Assembly (NCBI GenBank): GCA_910587905.1
Contig: CAJUOF010000191.1
Location: 1-23,097 of the forward strand
DNA length: 23,097 nucleotides
Direction: 5' to 3'
Source of the DNA: an uncultured Lachnospiraceae bacterium
GTDB taxonomy: Bacteria > Bacillota_A > Clostridia > Lachnospirales > Lachnospiraceae
Below are positions 1-7,758 of this stretch, in pieces. Both the position numbers and the translations under genes were made by a program. The notes under the pieces were generated by a model that was given only the letters and a program-made list of their open reading frames with translations, had not been told where the DNA came from and did not search any database. How positions within the stretch are numbered: position 1 is the stretch's first letter; every line of letters starts with the position of its first letter.

Positions 1-691
1 CCGGAACTGGAGGATTCTGGCCTGTATGCTGGCTGTTATTCCCCTTTGCAACGCCTTTTATTTTTTAGTGGTGCCCATCTATCCGGTGCTTGGGGGCCAT
101 GAGAAGCTGTCCTTTGGAGGGCTGATTCGCCAGAAGGCATTTTGGCTGTTTTTGCTGCTCATGGTCTGCGCCGGGGCTTCCGAACAGGCGATGAGCCAGT
201 GGGCGTCCGCCTTTACGGAATCAGGGCTCCATGTGTCGAAGACCGTGGGGGATCTGGCAGGTCCCTGCGCCTTTGCCGTTTTGATGGGAACGGCGCGGGC
301 TCTTTACGGGAAATTCAGCGAACGGCTTCCGTTAAGGAAATTCATGGTGGGAAGCGCCCTTCTCTGCATTGGATGTTACGTGCTGGCGGCGCTTGCAGAC
401 TGGCCGGTATTGGGGCTTCTTGGCTGCGGTCTGTGCGGGTTTTCCGTGGGAATCTTTTGGCCGGGAACCTTCAGCATGGCGGCCCAGGCATTGCCGGGAG
501 GCGGGACAGCCATGTTTGCACTGATGGCCCTGGCAGGAGATTTGGGTTGTTCTTCCGGACCGGCCCTGGTGGGAATGGTTGCGGGAAGGAATGGCGGCAG
601 CTTGAAGAGTGGTCTTCTGGCGGCGATCGGATTCCCTGTGGTTATGCTTGTGGGAATTTCCTTTATGAAAAAGAAGAAAGAGAATCTATAA
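1..691 (+). CDS. MFS transporter, C-terminal part (5' end outside window)
   Basis: The reading frame is open from base 2 to the TAA at 689-691, so the window holds only the C-terminal portion (about 229 residues). An internal ATG at 26 is not the true start, because the upstream codons read RNWRILACM, a typical membrane-entry sequence. About six hydrophobic segments are visible, separated by short basic loops such as the one containing YGKFSERLPLRK, which resembles the conserved cytoplasmic loop of major facilitator transporters. The C-terminus is a short KKKKENL tail. It is an integral membrane secondary transporter, and its substrate cannot be inferred from this half. It lies 19 bp upstream of tcdA in the same direction and may be cotranscribed with it. 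Confidence 0.75.
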   Translation, partial: RNWRILACMLAVIPLCNAFYFLVVPIYPVLGGHEKLSFGGLIRQKAFWLFLLLMVCAGASEQAMSQWASAFTESGLHVSKTVGDLAGPCAFAVLMGTARALYGKFSERLPLRKFMVGSALLCIGCYVLAALADWPVLGLLGCGLCGFSVGIFWPGTFSMAAQALPGGGTAMFALMALAGDLGCSSGPALVGMVAGRNGGSLKSGLLAAIGFPVVMLVGISFMKKKKENL

Positions 692-710
692 GGAAGAAAG
701 AGAATGTAGG

Positions 711-1415
711 ATGGAATATGAATTTTCAAGGACAGAGCGTCTGATTGGGAGCAGAGCTCTGGAGCGGCTGAAAGACAGTCATGTCATGGTGTTTGGCATC
801 GGAGGTGTGGGTTCCCACTGTATTGAGGCCCTGGCCAGGGGAGGAGTGGGACATTTGACCCTGATTGACAGTGACAGGGTATCCATTTCTAATATAAACC
901 GTCAGAGCATTGCTCTTCACAGCACCATTGGACAGTATAAAACCCGGGTGATGCGGGCGCGGCTTCTGGACATCAATCCGAAGCTTTGTGTTCAGGTGTC
1001 GGAGGAGTTTGTTCTGCCGGAAAATGTGACTGGTTTTTTCGGGGAAAAGCCGGATTTTGTGATCGATGCCATCGACACGGTGGCGGCGAAGCTTGCCTTG
1101 GCAAAGCTGGCGGCAGAGAGGGGAATTCCCCTGATTAGCTGTATGGGGACAGGCAATAAGCTGGACCCTTCTGCCTTTGAGATCGCAGATATTTATGAGA
1201 CCAGCGTCTGTCCCCTCTGCCGGGTGATGCGGCGGGAACTGAAACAGAGAAATGTAGACCGGTTGACGGTCCTTTATTCCAGGGAAAAGCCGCTGGTGTC
1301 TGCGAGGGAGCCGGGCAGCGTCTCGTTTGTGCCGCCTGTGGCGGGACTCAGATTGGCGGGATATGTGTTGAGACAGTTATCGGAAGGAGAAGAGGATGGG
1401 AACAAAATTTTATGA
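711..1415 (+). CDS. tcdA: tRNA threonylcarbamoyladenosine dehydratase (ThiF/MoeB/E1-like fold)
   Basis: This 234-residue protein belongs to the E1-like ThiF superfamily. TcdA enzymes use ATP to cyclise the t6A37 base of ANN-decoding tRNAs to ct6A in the cytoplasm. The nucleotide-binding loop GIGGVGS is at residues 29-35, followed by the acidic LIDSDRV (51-57) and SNINRQ (60-65) motifs that bind ATP. A YETSVCPLCRVMRRELKQR segment (cysteines 167 and 170) and a late VSFVPPVAGL motif fit the Firmicutes TcdA type rather than MoeB or ThiF, and no ThiS/MoaD partner is nearby. Length is normal for the family. The Shine-Dalgarno is poor (AGGAAG about 15 nt upstream, GTAGG adjoining the ATG), but the start gives the usual N-terminus. 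The last 20 bp overlap the licD-like gene. Confidence 0.87.
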   Translation: MEYEFSRTERLIGSRALERLKDSHVMVFGIGGVGSHCIEALARGGVGHLTLIDSDRVSISNINRQSIALHSTIGQYKTRVMRARLLDINPKLCVQVSEEFVLPENVTGFFGEKPDFVIDAIDTVAAKLALAKLAAERGIPLISCMGTGNKLDPSAFEIADIYETSVCPLCRVMRRELKQRNVDRLTVLYSREKPLVSAREPGSVSFVPPVAGLRLAGYVLRQLSEGEEDGNKIL

Positions 1416-2262
1416 GCCGGAGGTTTTAAGGCGGGTACAGCAGACGGAGTTGGAAATTTTGAAGGATTTTATGGCAATCTGTGACGAGGCGGGGCTGCGG
1501 TATTTCGGCATTGCCGGGACGGGGATTGGGGCGGTCCGCCACGGGGGATTCATCCCCTGGGACGACGACATAGACATCGCCATGCCGCGGGCAGATTTTG
1601 ACAAGGCCATGAGGCTGGTGAAGGAGAAACTCTCCGATCAATATTACATTCTCAATTGTGAGACGGATTCCAATTACCCGCTGATGACCACCAGGCTTTG
1701 CAAAAAAGGAACCAGGTTCCAGGAAGAAATTTTGCGGGACGTGAAGGCGAAGTGGGGCATTTTTCTGGATCTCTATCCTTATGACAATCTGGCAGACGGG
1801 AAGCTTGCCTATTTTTTCCAGGTTTGGACGGCCTGGTTTTACAGCAAGCTTCTGATTCTCAGAAACGTCTCTCATCCCTATATGAGCTTCGGCGGCTGGA
1901 AAAGGAAGCTGGCACAGGGGATCTGCAGCCTGGTAAACGGAGGGATGCGGCTGTTTCACATTTCCCCCCGCTGGATTTATCAAAGGTGCGGCCGTGCGTG
2001 CAGAAAATATAATAATCGAAAGACCAGACGGATGGGCTTTCCCTGCGACACCAGCCCCCACTGGAATACCATGGAAAAGAGGAAGGTCTATCCTCTGAAG
2101 AAGCATCCCTTTGAGGATATTCTGTTAAACTTCCCCAAGGACACCGACGGAATGCTGAGGAATTTTTTTGGGGATTACATGCAGCTTCCGCCGGTGGAAA
2201 AGAGAAAGACCCACTATCCCCATGTGTTGGACTTTGGGGACGGGGTCAATGTGGCTAAATAG
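1396..2262 (+). CDS. LicD-family phosphotransferase / nucleotidyltransferase-fold protein
   Basis: A 288-residue LicD-type protein. Family members transfer phosphocholine or related phospho-groups onto cell-surface glycans. The signature is clear: a GTGIGAVRHGGF stretch (residues 41-52) runs into IPWDDDIDIAM (53-63), giving the G-T/S and D-x-D elements of a nucleotidyltransferase fold, with D58 and D60 as likely metal ligands. A hydrophobic, aromatic stretch near residues 135-155 may contact the membrane. The start is set by AAGGAG at 1384-1389, six bases before the ATG, inside the end of tcdA, so translation is probably coupled. The acceptor is unknown, as no teichoic acid or capsule genes are in view. 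The 3' end overlaps the convergent HD gene by 8 bp. Confidence 0.85.
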   Translation: MGTKFYEPEVLRRVQQTELEILKDFMAICDEAGLRYFGIAGTGIGAVRHGGFIPWDDDIDIAMPRADFDKAMRLVKEKLSDQYYILNCETDSNYPLMTTRLCKKGTRFQEEILRDVKAKWGIFLDLYPYDNLADGKLAYFFQVWTAWFYSKLLILRNVSHPYMSFGGWKRKLAQGICSLVNGGMRLFHISPRWIYQRCGRACRKYNNRKTRRMGFPCDTSPHWNTMEKRKVYPLKKHPFEDILLNFPKDTDGMLRNFFGDYMQLPPVEKRKTHYPHVLDFGDGVNVAK

Positions 2263-2776
2263 AAAGATAGAGGGTGTCTAAGAGCTTCCGCCCGGAGGCA
2301 GTGCGGAAGATTTTCTCACGGACACTCTCGATGGCCTTTCGGGATTGGCCTTCCTCGAAGATGTTGACCAAAAAATCTGCCTCCGCCAAAATCTGATAAT
2401 CCAGTCCGTCCATATTCTGGTAGGTGTGATGGTGCCCAATCAGATAGCAGATGCGTTCTGTCTGGGCCAGTGTAAATCCATGGCGCTCCAGAATGGGACG
2501 GGCCACACCAGGACCCTCGATTTCCTGATAATTTCCGGCGGAAGATCCATATTTTTCCACTGAGGGCTTGATGCCGATGTCGTGCATCAGGGCCGTTACC
2601 TCCAAAAGAAACTGTGTCTCCTCCGAAAGTCCTTCGGAGAGGCCGATGTGACGAGCGAAAGCCCACACCTTTAAAAAATGATTAACATACTTGGTGGTAT
2701 CGGCGTACCAGGCAGTCATCTCGTCCATGATGGCGGTAAACTGTTTTGCATAGATGCTTTTCTTGTTCTCATCCAT
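2255..2776 (-). CDS. HD-domain phosphohydrolase
   Basis: A 173-residue single-domain HD superfamily protein. Metal-binding residues are in order: H33, H65-D66 (in LMHDIGIK), the GHHHTY cluster (H115-H117) and D134 in EADFLVN. This is the pattern of small metal-dependent phosphohydrolases that act on nucleotides or other phosphoesters; the substrate cannot be told from sequence. The start is fixed by a strong AAGGAGGA (2784-2791 on the complement) about 7 nt before the ATG. A TATAAT -10 lies at 2803-2808 on the complement. The gene is divergent from the giant-protein operon and convergent with licD, overlapping it by 8 bp, so no separate terminator fits between them. Confidence 0.85.
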   Translation of the reverse strand: MDENKKSIYAKQFTAIMDEMTAWYADTTKYVNHFLKVWAFARHIGLSEGLSEETQFLLEVTALMHDIGIKPSVEKYGSSAGNYQEIEGPGVARPILERHGFTLAQTERICYLIGHHHTYQNMDGLDYQILAEADFLVNIFEEGQSRKAIESVREKIFRTASGRKLLDTLYLSI

Positions 2777-2802
2777 CGTTTATTCCTCCTTGTACTCTTT
2801 TT

Positions 2803-2808
2803 ATTATA
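2803..2808 (-). promoter_or_regulatory. Candidate -10 box of the HD-domain gene
   Basis: The complement reads TATAAT, a perfect SigA -10, about 27 bp upstream of the HD gene ATG. No good -35 is seen 17 bp further upstream (complement CTTTCC), so an activator or an extended contact may be needed. Confidence 0.45.
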
Positions 2809-2839
2809 ATGGAAATCCAGAAAAAGGAAAGACCGGTTC

Positions 2840-2856
2840 TGACAAAATTTTTGTCA
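2840..2856. promoter_or_regulatory. 17-bp palindrome between divergent genes (candidate operator)
   Basis: TGACAAAA (2840-2847), one central T, and TTTTGTCA (2849-2856) form a perfect 8-bp inverted repeat. It sits between the -10 of the HD gene and the region upstream of the giant-protein operon, a usual place for an operator serving both directions. It is too short and lacks a loop for an RNA hairpin. The binding regulator is not identified. Confidence 0.45.
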
Positions 2857-2895
2857 AAAAACCGCTTTTGTAGTGCGAAGCCTGTCTTTTTATGA

Positions 2896-2901
2896 TAGAA
2901 T
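2896..2901 (+). promoter_or_regulatory. Candidate -10 box of the giant-protein/Hsp70-like operon
   Basis: TAGAAT matches five of six bases of the SigA -10 and lies 29 bp before the ATG at 2931. The -35 at the right distance (GTGCGA, 2873-2878) is weak, so this is a low-confidence call. Confidence 0.3.
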
Positions 2902-2930
2902 ACAGTGGTAAAGGCAGGTGACGCGGAGAA

Positions 2931-5900
2931 ATGAGAGAGAGAATCAACCGTCTTGCGAAGGGTATCATGGATTACGACGAGATCCAGGTTTCCTTTTCGA
3001 CGACAAAGATAGAGATGCCGGTGGTGTTTGATGACAAAATGCGGGATGAGTTCCGTATTGTCTGTGAGCGTGGAAAGCTGGTCAAGGGGCTGATCTATTC
3101 CACCAGTGAGCGGGTGAGCCTGTTCAGTGACAATTTTGTAGGGAAGGACTGCCGGGTAATCTACGAGGTGGACGCTTCCTATGCCGACGAGGATATTGTG
3201 GGGGAATTCCAGATCGTGTGCAGCGGAGGGGAATTTCGGATTCCCTACTGTTTCCATGTGTGCGCGGTGGACCCGGAGGGGCGGCAGATTGAGACACTGG
3301 AGGAATTTGCCGGTCTGGTGAGGGAGGACGAGGAGGAAGCTCTCCGATTTTTCGAGTCCTCGGAGTTTTCCAAATGTACCTTTATGCAGGCAGCCGGAGT
3401 GCGGACGCTGTACGACGGCATCTGGGGCCGGGGGATCCGGCAGAATGCGTTGGAGGAGTTTTTGGTGGGGACGGGAACCAAGGAGCCTGTCCGTTTTTCC
3501 GTGAAAGAGAGAAAAAAGGAATACCAGATTCCGGCAGAGCCCTTTACAGACACCTTTACCATTGTGCGGAGTACCTGGGGCTATACCAGGCTGGACCTCT
3601 CCTCCGACAGTCCGTGGCTGAGGCTTGACAGAAAGGTGATCACGGATCGGAATTTTGACGGGGCGGCCTGCCAGGTGGCTTATAAGATCGATACAGACGG
3701 GCTTCATGCGGGGAAGAATTACGGGCGGATTTCTGTAAGCGGCATTTACGGGGAAGAGGTGATTCCGGTTTCTGTGGTGATGCGCACCAACAGGCAGTGG
3801 GCGGACGGGATAAGCTGGAAGCGCGATTTCCGGAACTTCGCCTCCCTTTATATCCGTCAGGAGATTGGAGAGTACGAGCGGAATCTCCTGCTTAACAGCA
3901 TGCAGACAGCTCTTTCCAGAGCTCATGCCACAGCGGTCGAGCCTGGCAGGGTCCGCCTCTATCAGGCAGATGTGGCGCTTCTGCAGGAAAAAGGGGAACT
4001 GGCAAGGCAGTTTTTGGGTGAAGTGCGGGAGGAGATCCTGGACAATCGAGACCAGGACGTGGCGACCTACTGTTATTACATGTATCTCAAGGCAAAGGAG
4101 AGCGGGGAGGCTGTGCAGCGGCAGAGCCTTGTGAAGCTGCTCAGGCGGTACTATGAGGATGGCGTGGCTTTGGACATGGTCTTCTACATCCTCATGCAGA
4201 TTGACGATGAGCTTCTGGAAAATGACAGTCTGGCCCTTTCCAGATTGAAGGAGCATTTTCGGAATGGCTGCAGGAGCCCGTATCTCTATCTCGCCGCCTG
4301 CAGGCTGCTGGTGAAGAGTCCGGAGCTTCTTCGGGTCATGGAGGAGTTTGAGATCCAGAGTCTCTGGTTTGGCGGCCGTCACCGGTTGATGACAGAGGAT
4401 TTGGCAAAGGTATCTGCTCTCCAGGCTCTTCAGGTGAAGGCGGCAAAGGAGCTCTATCTGCGGCTTTTACAGAGTATGTACGAGCAGTTCCCCACCAAGG
4501 AGACTTTGACAGCAGTGTGTGCCCTGCTGATCCGAAAGGACGATCGGAGCAGGGCGGCCTTTTCCTGGTATGAGCGGGGGGTGGAGGAGGACATCCATCT
4601 GACCCGCCTGTATGAATATTATCTGTATGCTCTGCCGGAGGATTTCGCCGGTGCACTGCCTAGGATTGTGCTGCTCTATTTTTCCTATAATCACACTCTG
4701 GATTATCGGGCCAGGGCAGTGCTCTATCTGAATGTGCTGGACTATATGAAGGACGACGAGGAGGTCTATCGGGCCTACGAGGGGCAGATTGAAAATTTTG
4801 CGGTGGAGCAGTTGTTCCAGAGCCACATGAATGGGGATCTGGCGAAGATTTACCGGGCTATGATTTTTCCAGAGATGGTGGATGAGAAGATCGCCAGGGT
4901 TCTGCCCAGACTCCTTTACGCCAAGGAAATTCGCTGTGCCAATGACCGGATGTGCCAGGCGGTGCTCTGCTATGAGGAGATGAAGGGAGAGACTGTGGTG
5001 ACTCTGCACAAGGGGCGGGCCTACATTCCGGTATATTTGAAGCATGTCTACCTGCTGTTCCAGGACGACTACGGAAACCGCTACTGCGGCGTCCCCTATG
5101 CCATGGAGGATATGATGGAGAGCGGGGAGCTGGAGGCCCGTACTCAGGAGTTGTATCCCGGCCATGAGATGCTAAGACTTCTTCAGTGTCAGAAGGTATT
5201 GGAGAGGAAACCTTACCGGCCGGAGGACATTGCAGTGCTCAAGGATATTTCCCAGGAGGACAATATCCACGGACTTTATCGGAGAAAACTGGTATCGGAG
5301 ATTGTATCTTACTATTATAACCGGGATGACAGCGACGAGGGGGACGAATATCTGCTGAGCCTGGACAAGAAGCTTCTCTCTCCGGAGGACCGGCGGAGAG
5401 TCATGGAGACGCTCGTCACCAAGGACTTTTATGAGGAAGCTTACCGGATGGCAGTCCGTTACGGGTATCGGGGCTTAAGTCCCAGCCGGGTATTTAAGAT
5501 GACGGCGAAGATGATTCTGAAGCGTCATTTTGAGAAGGACAGTTTCTTGTTGTCCATGGCCTACTACTGCTTTGAGCAGGGGCGCTGTGACGAGGTAGTG
5601 TTGGAATATCTCTGCTGTCATTATAACGGCTTATCCATTGCCATGCACAGGGTGCTGTCGGCGGCTGCGGCTGCGAGCGGGAAAGTGCCCTTCTACGACA
5701 TGCCGGAGCGGCTTCTGGCGCAGATGCTTTTCGACGGCAGCAGGAACCACTTGGACCGGGTGTTCCGCTATTATATTGAAGGAAAATCTGTGGATGAAAG
5801 TCTGGTGAAAGCTTATCTGGTGGTGAAGAGCAGCCGCTATTTTGAGGAGAGCGAGCCCTTTGACCGGGATGTGATGGGATATATTGAGGCCCAGGCGGAG

Positions 5901-6464
5901 CAGTATGATCTGCGGGGAGGACTGCCGGAGATCTGTCTGCTGGCCTTGACCAAATATTACAGCATGTCGGAGACTTTGACGGAGAAGCAGGCGGTACTCT
6001 GTCAGGAGATCATTGACGAGTTGTTTTCCAAAAAGATTGTGTTCGGGTATTACAAACACCTGGCCCGGTTTATTGTGCTTCCCAGAGACCTGATGGGGAA
6101 GACGGTCATCGAGTATCAGGGAAGGAAAAACCAGAGTATCTGGATCCATCAGCGGATCCTGCCGGATGGGGGCGACGTGGTGGTGGAGACCATGCCCCAT
6201 ATCTTTGGCGGATATTTCGTCAAGCTGGTGTCCCTGTTTTACGGGGAAACCATGGAATATGCGATTTATGACGGCGGGGAGGAGCCGGTTCTCACAGGAA
6301 CGGCGGCCTACAGCGGCGATGGAAATCCTCCGCCCGGGAGCAGGGTGGACCGGCTTGACGGGATTTTGCGGATCCAGGCCTTTAATGATGATACCCTGTA
6401 TCAGCAGATGGAGGCCTATGCAGTCCGGGACGAAATGACGGAGCGAATGTTTGAATGTCTGTGA
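2931..6464 (+). CDS. Giant beta-domain plus helical-repeat protein (DUF5717-like)
   Basis: A 1177-residue protein of unknown function, resembling from memory the clostridial family DUF5717. No signal peptide or membrane segment is seen, so it is probably cytoplasmic. Residues 20-110 look like a beta-sandwich. Residues 185-285 look like a second one, of BACON/Ig-like character (SPWLRLDRKV with W229, then AGKNYGRISVSG). Residues about 300-680 and 735-1040 are amphipathic helices typical of TPR-like solenoids (for example AFSWYERGVEED, YEEAYRMAVRYGY). A short beta insert (684-725) and a C-terminal beta domain (1045-1177) complete it. The Shine-Dalgarno is weak (GGAG two bases before the ATG); M13 is a possible alternative start, but RLAKGIMDYD near residue 10 looks like the family N-terminus. 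It is first in an operon 15 bp ahead of the Hsp70-like gene, and a scaffold or co-chaperone role is only inferred. Confidence 0.8.
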   Translation: MRERINRLAKGIMDYDEIQVSFSTTKIEMPVVFDDKMRDEFRIVCERGKLVKGLIYSTSERVSLFSDNFVGKDCRVIYEVDASYADEDIVGEFQIVCSGGEFRIPYCFHVCAVDPEGRQIETLEEFAGLVREDEEEALRFFESSEFSKCTFMQAAGVRTLYDGIWGRGIRQNALEEFLVGTGTKEPVRFSVKERKKEYQIPAEPFTDTFTIVRSTWGYTRLDLSSDSPWLRLDRKVITDRNFDGAACQVAYKIDTDGLHAGKNYGRISVSGIYGEEVIPVSVVMRTNRQWADGISWKRDFRNFASLYIRQEIGEYERNLLLNSMQTALSRAHATAVEPGRVRLYQADVALLQEKGELARQFLGEVREEILDNRDQDVATYCYYMYLKAKESGEAVQRQSLVKLLRRYYEDGVALDMVFYILMQIDDELLENDSLALSRLKEHFRNGCRSPYLYLAACRLLVKSPELLRVMEEFEIQSLWFGGRHRLMTEDLAKVSALQALQVKAAKELYLRLLQSMYEQFPTKETLTAVCALLIRKDDRSRAAFSWYERGVEEDIHLTRLYEYYLYALPEDFAGALPRIVLLYFSYNHTLDYRARAVLYLNVLDYMKDDEEVYRAYEGQIENFAVEQLFQSHMNGDLAKIYRAMIFPEMVDEKIARVLPRLLYAKEIRCANDRMCQAVLCYEEMKGETVVTLHKGRAYIPVYLKHVYLLFQDDYGNRYCGVPYAMEDMMESGELEARTQELYPGHEMLRLLQCQKVLERKPYRPEDIAVLKDISQEDNIHGLYRRKLVSEIVSYYYNRDDSDEGDEYLLSLDKKLLSPEDRRRVMETLVTKDFYEEAYRMAVRYGYRGLSPSRVFKMTAKMILKRHFEKDSFLLSMAYYCFEQGRCDEVVLEYLCCHYNGLSIAMHRVLSAAAAASGKVPFYDMPERLLAQMLFDGSRNHLDRVFRYYIEGKSVDESLVKAYLVVKSSRYFEESEPFDRDVMGYIEAQAEQYDLRGGLPEICLLALTKYYSMSETLTEKQAVLCQEIIDELFSKKIVFGYYKHLARFIVLPRDLMGKTVIEYQGRKNQSIWIHQRILPDGGDVVVETMPHIFGGYFVKLVSLFYGETMEYAIYDGGEEPVLTGTAAYSGDGNPPPGSRVDRLDGILRIQAFNDDTLYQQMEAYAVRDEMTERMFECL

Positions 6465-6479
6465 GTTTGAGGTGGTAAG

Positions 6480-7742
6480 ATGCAGGAATTAGTATTGGGA
6501 ATCGACGTGTGCGATGATTACAGTCAGATCAGTTATTATAATCCGCGGGCTTTTGACGTGGAAACCATTGGCCTGACGGATGAGGAGAACTCCTGCATGA
6601 TCCCCACGGTGATCTGCAAGGAGAAGGGGACAGATTCCTGGTTCATCGGCGAGGAGGCTTACCGCTGTGCCCTCTATGGGAGGGGGACTATGGTGGATAA
6701 GCTGGTGAAGCTGGCGGGAAAGAACGGTACGGCCACCATCGAGGGGATTCGGTATCCGGCCAACGATCTGCTTCAGATCTTTATCCGGCAGCTTTTGGAG
6801 ATTCCGATGGTCCGGCTGGAAGCCTCAGAGATTGCCTCTGTGGTTTTTGCCTTCCAGAACAAGAGCAGCGATTTGATGGAGATGATCATCCAGGTGACGG
6901 ATGAGATGGGGGTCCCCAGGGAACGGGTCCACATGGCAAACCATTGCGAAGCCTACCTGTTTTATGTGATCAGCCAGAAAAAGGACCTGTGGATCAACCA
7001 GTCCTGCCTCTTTGATCTTGCGGAGACGGGGTTACATTATTATGAGCTGAATGTGGTCCGGGGGAGACGCCCCCAGGTGGTGGAAGTCACCCACGAGGAG
7101 CTGGAGGAAGGATTCAGCCTGGAAATCCTGGAGACGGGAGCCGGGAAAAAATTGGGGGACACCATTCTCACCTCCTGTGCGGAGCGGCTTTTACAGAAAA
7201 AGATTGTGACCTCAGTGTTTTTGACGGGAAAAGGCTTTGAGGAGAGCGAATGGGCGGCCGGTTTTCTGCGGCTTATCTGCAACAAGCGGCGGACCTTTGC
7301 GGGGCCGGGCCTCTTTGCCAAGGGTGCGGCCTACATGGCCTGCGATACCCTCCAGGAGACCAGCTCCTACCCTTACGTATGCCTCTGTGAGGGACGGCTG
7401 TCCTCAACCATCAGCATGCAGGTGTACCACGAGGGCAGAGAGAGGCAGTTGGTGCTGGCGTCGGCGGGAAGTGACTGGTATGAGGCGAAGGCTTCCGCAT
7501 CTTTTATTTTGGACAACACGAATCAACTGGTTTTTATGGTGACGCCGGTGGGAAAAGGCAGGCAGACGAAGCTGACCATTTCTCTGGCAGAATTTCCGGC
7601 CAGGCCCAATAAGACCACCAGGGTGGAGGTCATTGCAGCATTCTTGAGTGAAAACCAGGTCAGTATTCGAGTCATTGACCGGGGGTTTGGGGAATTTTTC
7701 CCGGAATCAGGTCAGATGATCCGGGAGGATTTTCAGATATAG
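6480..7742 (+). CDS. Divergent Hsp70/actin-fold protein with SBD-beta-like domain (DUF5716-like)
   Basis: A 420-residue protein that I read as a remote Hsp70 relative. Phosphate-1-like LGIDVCDDYSQISYYN is at 6-21, with D9 kept but the usual T/N residues lost. IPTVICK...WFIGEEAYRCA (41-64) parallels DnaK's IPS...VGQAAKRQA, and K74 may match DnaK K70. The phosphate-2 loop reads LFDLAETG (177-184), where Hsp70 has DLGGGT. The adenosine region is SVFLTGKGF (about 245-253) and GPGLFAKGAAYMA (about 275-287). Residues 363-405 (ISLAEFPARP, VEVIAAF, SIRVIDRGFGE) match the order of Hsp70 substrate-binding beta strands; the helical lid is absent. DnaK is over 600 residues. The missing glycines suggest weak or no ATP hydrolysis. 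GAGGTGG at 6469-6475 sets the start. This is probably the uncharacterised family DUF5716. Confidence 0.78.
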   Translation: MQELVLGIDVCDDYSQISYYNPRAFDVETIGLTDEENSCMIPTVICKEKGTDSWFIGEEAYRCALYGRGTMVDKLVKLAGKNGTATIEGIRYPANDLLQIFIRQLLEIPMVRLEASEIASVVFAFQNKSSDLMEMIIQVTDEMGVPRERVHMANHCEAYLFYVISQKKDLWINQSCLFDLAETGLHYYELNVVRGRRPQVVEVTHEELEEGFSLEILETGAGKKLGDTILTSCAERLLQKKIVTSVFLTGKGFEESEWAAGFLRLICNKRRTFAGPGLFAKGAAYMACDTLQETSSYPYVCLCEGRLSSTISMQVYHEGRERQLVLASAGSDWYEAKASASFILDNTNQLVFMVTPVGKGRQTKLTISLAEFPARPNKTTRVEVIAAFLSENQVSIRVIDRGFGEFFPESGQMIREDFQI

Positions 7743-7758
7743 GACGGAAGAGGACGAT

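Noticed and set aside
2769..4382. 537-codon open frame on the minus strand, antisense to the giant-protein gene
   Set aside because: It has no ribosome binding site at a plausible start, its sequence is proline/histidine/leucine-rich without domain pattern, and the plus-strand frame has clear structure. It is a codon-bias shadow.
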